Below are positions 23,230 to 33,744 of a DNA stretch of 64,000 bases, one piece after another. The notes under the pieces are model-generated. The model had not been told where the DNA came from, did no database searches, and saw nothing but the letters and a program-made list of their open reading frames with translations. The DNA comes from Prochilodus magdalenae (taxonomy: Eukaryota > Chordata > Actinopteri > Characiformes > Prochilodontidae), in NCBI GenBank assembly GCA_024036415.1, contig JAMWET010000078.1, forward strand, positions 173,501 through 237,500. The letters are read 5' to 3'. The translations under genes and the position numbers were made by a program. The first letter of the stretch is position 1. The number at the start of each line of letters is the position of its first letter.

Positions 23230-26200
23230 CACGTGTGTGTGTTCTTACTCTGGGTTTCCATAGCCCAAACACTGCAGGTGAAACTTCTCTCCCTCTCTGG
23301 GCAGATCACTCTCAGGCTTGATCGCCACACTCGGAGAGACTTGGAGAAAGAAAGAAACAACAGTCTGTTTTCATACTCTTACTGTTCAGGTCGTTTACAA
23401 AGCTCCATTGTTTATCAGCAGGAAACACTAAGCTGTGGTCCTAAAGGACTACACAGTTCCAGAAGCAAAAACATTCTAACATAACACTGCTATAAATATA
23501 AATCACATTAAAGGTGCAGTCTATGATGTTAATCCAGTACACATACTGTCAGCCATCTTCAGTTACATTCTCCCGAGCCACAAGCTTTCCATTTTGTGCA
23601 CATGCCAGGAAAAATGGGGTTTCTATATAATCCTGGCTCTGTAAATCAGAACTGACTACAATAGCTTCGGTCAAGCCACACAACACTATTCCGGTCAGTA
23701 AGTAACAGGGGACAGGATTGGAGGAAGGAGGCTACACCTGCTAAACTCCGGGCATTGCCAGGTAGAAGAGATGCCTGAGAAACAGCCAAAGAGTTATATA
23801 TGTCACCTTACTATACTATATATGCAAATATGCATGCAGCATTTTATTATTGCACATAACTACATAGAGGATTGACTTTATATGTCCAATTGTATTCACA
23901 CAGCCCATATAATTACTGTATTCATTTAAAACGTGGCATTCTGGAGAGGCTGCATATAAGTCCCCACGCCCAAAGCCAAGCTTCATCTAGGGAGGTATAA
24001 AGACCCCTAGCACTGGGCTGTGAAGAAGTGGAACTGCATTCTCTGTAATACCTTCAGGATGAATTGGAATGGAGTTTATGATCCAGAACTAATTATTCAA
24101 CATCAGTACCTGATCTCACTAACGCTCTTCTGACGGAATACAAACAGATCCTCAAAGCAATGCTCTAACATTTGGTATAAAGCTTTCTCAGAGCAGAAGC
24201 TGTTACTGCAGTAAAGGGGGACAAAGTCCCTATTAATATCCCTGATTTCAGAAGAAACACTGGACAAACAGTCCCTATGTACAGTGTGTGCAGGAGCAAT
24301 GTGCCTGTGTGTTTGTGTATCTTACACAGTACGCTGAGAGGCTGTTCTGTCCTCTTGTCCCCGTTGGCAATGGACGGGTGATCCACAGAACAGGCAATCA
24401 TGGCATTGTTGTCATCTCTGGTTACAGCCAGCGTGAGAACACTGGTCACCGTGTAGGTCGGCTCATCCGGGTTTGACTCCACCACGTCAGGGCGGCCTTT
24501 ATACCCAAAGACACAGATGACAAATTAAACAGGCTTCCCAACAAAGCGTGGATGTTCCATTGCTGCTCATAGGAAAAGCTTATATTTTGGTAAAACAGTA
24601 ACATTGTGGGCCCTGAGCTGCGGCCACTACAAATTACACAAGAGCCGTGCTCCCCTTATGTCGAAGCTGCTTATTATTTACAAGTTAGATGAATCATTAA
24701 ACCAGAACTATCCACCTGGTCATGGAAAACAAAGAAAAGAGAATTGTCTGAGAGTGACTATTGATTATGTTTGATCCATTATGTTTGAGACAAAGGTCCT
24801 CAGCCTACCAACTGGAGCTCAGAAAGGGCTAACTAACCGCACGGCATGCAAAGGTGCACAAACTGGAACCCGTGTTTTATAGCAGTAACCTCTGTTTAGG
24901 CAGGTCCGGAAAACATATGGGCGAGATGACACACTCCCCACACGTGTATAGGGATCTTTATAACAAAAACCCTGAGGTTTTTTATTGAATCGGCCGAACA
25001 CAGAAATACAACGCTAGTAGCTGATGAGTGTGCCCAACTCCAACCTATCTCAGTGGACTCAAAGGGCCAGGATGCCGTCTGTGTGTGTGTGAATGAGGGC
25101 TTTATACAGGGGTTGGACAATGAAACTGAAACACCTGGTTTTAGACCACAATCATTTATTAGTATGGTGTAGGGCCTCCTTTTGCGGCCAATACAGCGTC
25201 AGTTGGTCTTGGGAATGACATATACTGCGTCCTGCACAGTGGTCAGAGGGATTTAAGCCATTCTTCTTGCAGGATAGTGGCCTGGTCACTACGTGATGCT
25301 GGTGGAGGTTCGTCCTTCTTGGTGGTATGCTGACATTACCCTGGATACCGTGGCTCTTGATACATCACAAAGACTTGCTGTCTTGGTCACAGATGCGCCA
25401 GCAAGACGTGCATCAACAAGTTGTCCTCTTTTGAACTCTGGTATGTCCCATAATGTTGTGTGCATTGCAGTATTTTGAGCAGAACTGTGCTCTTACCTGC
25501 TAACTGAACCTTCACACTCTGCTCTTACTGGTGCAATGTGCAATTAATGAAGATTGGCCACCAGGCTGGTCCAATTTAGCCATGAGACCTCCCACACTAA
25601 AATGACAGGTGTTTCAGTTTCATTGTCCAACCCCTCCACCTCCAGCACATCACTTTAAACAAGACGATGATCATCCAGCCCTTCAGTCAAGGTTTAGTTA
25701 CAACTCAGAACTAATGCTAAATGGAAAGCTCCGGATTAACTTTGACTATTGATTAACTACTAAATTAAACGTTTGGGTTTGATATACCGGGCAATATGGA
25801 GAACATCCAGCCAGTACTCAGCCAGGTCATAGTATAAAGACTTGATTGATATAATAGATAGGATGTATATTTGAAATAATATTAAAGGAGCTGAATTTAA
25901 TAAAAGCATCATGTATAATTTATTGTTTGTTTAAAGCTCATTCTGCTCTGTATAGGTCCATTTATTCATCGAGCGACAGATGGAGCAAACTGTTTTAAAT
26001 TAGGGAGAACTGTGGTGGGAGCACTGGGGTGTCAGGTGTGACCGCGTAGCCATTGTAAATGGCTTACATGGCTCATGGGTCATGTAGGAGGAATTTGTAG
26101 AATTGGGCTTAGGGCTCCATAGAGGTCAGGACTGAATCTGATGAGAGACATTTACCTTCACTGGCACATTTACTTCACTTAAGCGCTCTGCATTAAACGC

Positions 26201-26868
26201 TTCAGGCAGAAAGAGCTTCTCTCCCTTGTTAAGGGTTGTTCTTACATGGTTTACAGTATGATGTACTGCATAGCTTACACTTAAGGTCTAAAACAAGGTC
26301 TTAAGCATTTTGTTCACTTTCCATGAAGTGATTTTATGCCGCTCCCTTCAGATTAAGTGCACTGCAAGTGGAAACTCAAAGACAAAATTCACTTAAGATA
26401 TTCTTTGCGAGTGACTGCTAGACTTTAAGCAACAAAATTCCCAAATGTATCCTATCCTGCCATCACCTGCACCCAGCAACACAGCAGCTGGTGCTCTCCA
26501 ATGGTGTTAGAAGGTTCTCTTATGATATGGGTGCTACATGTGTGAGTATGTAGGTGTGAGGTGTGAGTGTGTGTGTACCCTCTAGCTTCTCGGCTCCTCT
26601 GTACCAGTGCAGCTGAGCAGGTGGTTTACTGCCTGTACTGATGCAGGTCAGAGTTATGCTCTCACCCTCCTGCACCGCATCCTCAAACCCCGATATAACC
26701 GGCTTACCAGGAACACCTGAGAGAGAGAGAGCATACATGGAGCAGAGAAAGAAAGAAAGATAAACATAAAGAGGAAAAAGTATCAGAGAGAGGGAGAGAA
26801 GGAAGGGAGAAAGAGAGAAGGACAAAAAGAGGAAACAAAGAAGGGAAGGGAAGGGAAAACAGAGAAGG

Positions 26869-26913
<45 letters not shown>

Positions 26914-29900
26914 ATAATTGACAATCAAGTACTTACGATCTAATCAAGACCTAATTAGAGTGTTTACTCCGGATCCAGAGAATCTAGCAGAGCAGCTGCG
27001 GCCAACAAACACACACCACACACACCCTACTGTCCAACAGTTTGGAATTGCTTATGGATTACTAACACAATAATAACAAAATACAAGTTTCCCAAATATG
27101 TTGGGATACTGTGCACAGTGCATTTAACAGAACAGAATGATGCGCATTTAAACTCTGTATTTAATTGGAAATAGTACAAAGACGACATATCAAATGCTGT
27201 AACTGAGAAATGGTTTTGTTCTTTGAAAAATATGTGTCTATTTTGAATATAATGTGGGCAGCATGTTTCAAACAGTATGGGTCCAGGCTTATGTTTACCA
27301 CTGTAAGCTTTGGGAACCGAGGAGAACAGTTACTGTAGTATTCTTTGATATTTATTGATTGTTGTATTATTCACTTCATAATAATAAAAGAACATCATAA
27401 CGCACCAAATGTTTTTACTGGCTGACAGCTGAGCATCCGCACTCATCTACTATGGAGCCATCCTGTTGTAATAAGTGCAGAAAGTGGTTTAACACTGCCT
27501 TGGTGAAAAAGAGGTTATCTGGATGGCAGTATGGCAGTATGTTGTTCAGCGTTAGTGGTCCTTTAACAGATGTATAAGTCACCCATACCATGTGCTCTAA
27601 TGCACTACCACACCACCATGGATGCTGGCTTTTAAACTGTGCACTGATAACATGACAGATGGCCCCTCTCCTCTATAGCCCAGAGGATGCAACATCCATG
27701 ATTTCAAAAAGAATTTTGATTTGTCGGACCACAGGACACTTTTCCACTTCGCCTCAGCCCATCCTGCATTAGCTCAAGGCCAGAGAAGGCGGCAGCGTTT
27801 CTGAATCTGCTTCTTCTGTCACATAGATGCCTGCTTTGACTAGGATTCTTGGACCACCCTTAATATAACCACCCTGCACTTGCAACCTGCCTCAACCCCC
27901 TCATCACGTCTTCTTTTAAGTTTTAACTTGCGTTTGTGGATGCAGTGGCAAGCTGAGCTCACAGATGATGATGGTTTAGTAGGTGTTCCTGAGCCCATGC
28001 AGTGATTTCCATCACAGAATTGTGTCTGGTTTTAATGCAATGCTGCCTGAGGGGATAAAGATCGCGGATATACAGTATTGGTTTCCAGCTTTGTCCCTTG
28101 CATACATAGATTTCTCTGGAATACTTTTAATGGTATATGCTGTAGATGATGAAATGATCCTGTTTGTTTTTGGGCTGGGAAACCTTATTCCTGAATTGCT
28201 GAATTTCATTGTTGAATTTTTGAATCTTAGTCTCACTGAGAGGCTCAGTTTATACCAGTTTTGTTACTGTCCTGTTGCCCATTAATCTAATCAGTTGGAA
28301 GATACACCACCAAGTGTTTTTCTCTGTCACTCCCTCACCATCCTTTGTTTTTATTTTACCAGTCTTCTGTTGCCACTGTCTCAGTCTTTTGTTTAATGTG
28401 TTTCTTGCACCAAATTAAAAAAAGTTTCAACGTTTGATATATTGTCTTTGTACTACTTTAAATTAACTAGGGTTTAAATGACTTGCACATCATTGTATTT
28501 TGGTTAATATATATTGAATATGCTAATTCTAAACTACTGAAAAACATGTATTGTACATACCCAGCACGGTGACGGTGGCGCGTGCAGTCCGTACAGGCAT
28601 GGTGAAGATGGAGCAGGTGTATTCTCCATCGTCTGAAAGCTGCACATCTGAGATAGTGATTGACAGTTCTGTGGGTGTGGACTTAAACAACTGGATCCGG
28701 TTATCTCTCAGAGCTGAGAGAGAGAGAGAGAGAGCGAGAGAGCAAGAGAGAGGGAGAGAGAGAGAAAGAGAGAGAGAGAGAAGGAGAAAGAATGAAAGAA
28801 AAAGAAAATGAGGAAGAAGGCGATCATTGGAGAAGATGAAATTTTTGTTAGAGCTTTTTCTGCCTCAGGTCTTTGTGATTTCAGACTATCTCTCTCTCTG
28901 TAAAAGAACTACTCACTTCATCTCTCTTTGATGCTAAAAACAAAACAAAGCAAGGATACAACAAATCCCCCATTTACTGAGCTAGAATAAAGTAATTACT
29001 CTGACGCAGAGACAATATGTATGTGCGTGTGATTGTTTATTTTCATAAACATTCATGATAAAATAGACTCTGGACTTCCTGGTCAGGGTGAGGTTTAGGG
29101 TTCAACAACCTTACGATGGATTCCAGTCAGAGTTGACACCAACTGAAGTAAACCCAGATCATAGCTCTGCCTTCAGAAGCTTATACAGTGGACACTATGG
29201 ACACTACAATGGGTGCATCACTTCATGTGCTTCCCTTCTTACCCTGACATGCCCATCATTCTGAAAAAGGGTAAATCTAGTCTCACCAGACCACGTGACC
29301 TTTTTGCTTTAATCTGCCAGCGAACTGAAGCCTTTTCCTCCGTTTAGCCTTAATATCAGTTAGGGCCCTGCAAATTACGCAAGGGCTGCGCATCCCTGGT
29401 GTAAAAGCAGTTCCTGTCATTTCAGCATCTCCTTAGCTGATGGCTTTGCCTGATGCAGGCCAATAATTAGACTCTTTTATAACATAAAGGCCATCTTTGC
29501 CACAGTGCTGATGTTATAATCAATGGCAAAACATGCATTCTTTTCCTGGAAATGCTCTTTTGTAGTTTGGTATTGGGTCCTCCACACATTAACCAAGACC
29601 TTCCACATCTTCTCTTTGCCTTCAGTTTAGAACATGACTAACAATTCACTCTTCCTGGAGAACCCGACTGCTTATCAGATTTACAAATGCACTTCAAGTT
29701 TATTCTGAGGTATCACATGCATAGTTCCAGGTGCCAGGATATGAAAGACCACCCTTAGGCACATACGTGCGGAATCTCCAGATTGTTAGGAATACCAAAG
29801 ATTGAAGCTCACTGTTCTTGTAGATGAAGCAGACTGAACAACGTCCCTTCCATGAATTTGTATGAGAGTGTCTGTTTAACCCTAATGAACGGCATAGCAT

Positions 29901-30491
29901 CCTGATAAGTTCACTTTCAGAAAAGCTTGCCTCAGAGTGTCCAAACCTCAGAGTCCAGGGCTAAATGAAAGGGTCCTGGACCTTAACATACTGGCACCTA
30001 TATGTATTGAGGAATGTTATTAAGGAATCACTTTATAATAAGACTGCCTTTATAAAGGGTTTATACATTCATTAAACTGGTTTACCTCACCGGTATGATT
30101 TGTTATGAACATATGAATGTTGGATAAAACTGACAGATTTAATGATGACTGACTGAAGTACAGTAAGTTCTGACATATTCTTGGGGTTCAATGATTGGCA
30201 ACCAAGAGGTCACTGTTTCCCTTTTTGTCTGCTCCTTACTGTGGTCTGTACATTCATTAATAAGCATTAATAAACTACTTTTAGACTATTCATGCACCTT
30301 CAGAAGAGTAGTGCTACTATAAAGTGGTTTTAGGTGTGTAATAATAATAATTATATACAGTACAGTGATTATATGTGTATGACGTTATGTCCTAACACTG
30401 CATACAAACAAACTGTGTTACCTGTGTGTAAACATGTGCTAGTACAGCTACAACTGTGTGCAATCTTCAGAACGTGTGTGTGAGTGTGTTG

Positions 30492-30546
<55 letters not shown>

Positions 30547-30640
30547 TCATGGTTTATCAGTAAATGAAGGTCGCTTAATTTGTCTTCATAAGGCAATGTT
30601 TTCCACTGACCTCCAGTCTGTGACATCTACTCTCTCTCCT

Positions 30641-30681
<41 letters not shown>

Positions 30682-31129
30682 CCCATGTCTAATCACCCAC
30701 TCTCCATCTCTGTCTCTCTCTGTAATCTTTCCTCTATCTCTTCATGCTACTCCCCCACAACATCTGAAGCCCTGCCCTCAAACTCAGATCAGGCTCCTTT
30801 AGTACAGAGGGAATGATTTAGTTGGAAAGGTGATTTAATAGATTCAGAGGAAGCACCAGGAAATGTGAACGTCTGTGTCTGATCTTCAACTGCTGAAAAA
30901 AACGCGAAGAAGTTGCCAAACCATAACGTGCATTAGAAAGTTTTGTGTGTGTGTGTTTTCCTCTCTCCTCTTTTTAGTGGATCCCTTGCTCTCCAGCTCT
31001 GCACACTTTCTCCCCTTCACTCTTTCATTTAATGCACCTTTTTCTGCTCTAATGCACCTTCTTCTGCCCTATTCTCAGCTTAGATTTGCTCTACCCCTTT
31101 TTCTCTCTTACTCTCTCTCTCTCTCTCTT

Positions 31130-31160
<31 letters not shown>

Positions 31161-33668
31161 TCCTCTCTTCTCTCTCTCTCTCTCTCTCTCTCCTGTCCTG
31201 GTTTATTAATTCATTTTTTTTACCATCTCCTTGAATTAGATCTTTTTCCTTGATTTCTTCTGAGTTTATGTGTCCACCCTTTCATCGACTTATCCATCCA
31301 TCAGTTCATCCACAGAAACCAACCTTTCTGTCACATTTCTTTTCTTAAACATAGACAGCTCACTGAGCATCCATCCATCCTATTCAGCCATTCATCCATC
31401 ATCCATCATTCATGATTCATCCATCCATCTCTCTCTACCTATTACCCCATCTCTCTGAAATATAATCTGTGGTGCCTTTATTAATGTATACATCTGGTCC
31501 ATCCATTTTTCCAGTCCATTCTTCCGGTCCATACATCCAACCAGATGTCTGTTCCTTTCACCCTTCTTCTCTTTAAAGTAGACAGCTTGTTGAGCATTTA
31601 TCTATCTACTTATCTGTCCACCCATCCATTCATCTTTCTGCTGGTTTCTAGCATCTCCTTTTTCTTCTGAGTGTCCATCCATCCATCCATCCATCCATCT
31701 ATTCATCCATGTATTCATCCATCCATCTATTCATCTATCAATTCATCCATCTATCCATCCATCCCATACATACATACATACATACATACATACATACATA
31801 CATACATACATACATACATACTTTCATCTATCCATTCTCCCCTCCTTCTATGTACTTTTCATCTATTCATATTACTATCTATCCAATATCTCTCATCCAG
31901 TGGTAGACAGTAACTAAGTAAATGTAATTTGATACTGTACCTAAGTCGTTTTTAGTGTATCTGTACTTTATCGAAGTATTTCCATTTTGGACGACTCTGT
32001 CATTTAATTGTCTTACATTTCTCAGTCTGATATCTTTATTTTTATAACTTTTTATTCAACCACAGTATGCAAAATTGGTTGTTTCTTTTGGCTTATGTGC
32101 GCATGAAACACAACATGTCAAAAAGAAACAAGCTTACTCATGGATTCTAGGCATCCATGCATTTCAGGCCTGGACTACATCAATGATTACCTGGAGTAAA
32201 GCAGGATGGGGTTAATAAACGCTGACTGACAATCAAGCATCAAAGCAAAGTAAACAGGTAAAAACTTATTGTTCCTGACTTTGTGGGTTAATAGACCACA
32301 ATACAGAAATACGCACAGATGCACTTGTGACTGGCGAGTGTTTGTTTCTGCATTTATACAAACACTATTTCCTTTTAGAACAATTTTGCCTTGGCTAGTT
32401 TATGTTTATGAACAGAGACCGACAATAGACAATATAGTATTAAAGGAAAAGAAGGGAAAACTCATTTGTAAACCCTGTGAGGTTTTAAAGTTTTTCTGAA
32501 ACTTTGCTTTTTTACTAAAATGTATTTTATAGTTCAGTGTTTTGTGCTTATGATAATTTGAATAGATGCCAGTGTCAAACTAATTAATGGACCTTCTATT
32601 TAAAGACTGGTGGACTGAGAGTGACACTAGAGTCTATTCACCTAAACTGAGTTGATTATACTTATACTTTAGTGCTTTTACTCAAGGGGGGTCTAAATGG
32701 AGTGCTTTTACTTTTATTATAGAGTAATATTTTACCTTGGGTATTTTTACTTTAACCCAAGTTCATGGTTTGTCCACCCACTGCTCTCATCCCAAACTGC
32801 CTGTTTCTGTCACTTCTCAACAATGTAGTCTCATAGCCCCATCCATCCATGCACGCATTCACAGACACACCCATCTATATTTGCATCCATCTATCAATGT
32901 ATTAACATACATACGTATTTGTTCTTTTGATTGTCAGCAGCCCTTTATGAATGGAACAAATGAACCTGCCCTTAACAATGCACTAAATAGACTCATCAGG
33001 TGTGTGAAGGTGTACGGTCATACAGGTCTACCGGCAGTAGCAAAAATCCCAGTCTACAGGAAATTCTCCTCAGAAATGTGCCAGGGATGGCATCCATCAA
33101 ATTAGTCTGAACTGAGCAAATTTTTGGTGCAAGAGTGTCTGAACACTGATGTTGCCTATGTCCAGATACTTATCCAGTCAATGCCAAATCGACTCACAAC
33201 TGGTATTTGTTCTTGTGGAGGTATTACACGCTATGACTTACGTTTCAGTCACAGATGAATCATTTTGGTCTGGTTGGGCAGTCAGTATTTTTTTTTTTTT
33301 TTTTGCAGAAAACCACCTTATATTAGAATAAATCCAACAACATGCCTGTAGCTACCATCCATTTATCTATTCATTTATCTATTCATCCATCCACACATAT
33401 ATCCACCGGTATTTCCATCCAGCCGTATTTTCAAATCTATATTCATCCATATATCATTTGAAATGTCTTCCAGCCTAATGAGCTCTGGCAAATCATTTTT
33501 CCAAAGTCCTCATAAATCTAATTTGACAAAGACATGGCATACATGTGGTAAAAGAATTTGATCTTGAAGACTCAGGCTCAGATAGGATAGAGTCAACCAC
33601 ACGCATGCCTCCTGACCACACAATTGAACCTCCTGACCATAGTTATCTCCTTTACACAATCAATTCTT

Positions 33669-33744
<76 letters not shown>

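Larger units (their letters stand above)
15457..23248 (-). other. cadm3 intron splitting Ig3 (7.8 kb)
   Basis: This intron separates the two halves of Ig3. It contains, from low to high coordinate, a telomere-like G-rich dispersed repeat (16.1-16.4 kb), a (GA)n tract (16.74-16.89 kb), a C/A-rich tandem array (17.2-19.0 kb), about 3.5 kb of ordinary AT-rich sequence (19.1-22.5 kb) with nothing I can name, a purine-rich block (22.5-23.1 kb) and a (TG)n tract abutting the donor of the upstream exon. No exon was seen inside it. Confidence 0.75.
26717..28560 (-). other. cadm3 intron between Ig1b and Ig2a exons
   Basis: This 1.84-kb intron has donor G/GTATGT at 28560 and acceptor ctctctcag ending at 26717. 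Nearly all of it is either the purine-rich tract (plus strand) beside the acceptor or the inverted-repeat transposon at about 27110-28500. Confidence 0.8.

Noticed and set aside
25293..25478. 61-codon frame conserved in both MITE copies (also 60211-60396)
   Set aside because: Conservation is explained by the ~98% identity of the whole repeat; no recognisable product.
31270..31913. Open frames over ATCC/CATA repeats (HPSIHP, YIHTYIHT)
   Set aside because: Simple-repeat artefacts.
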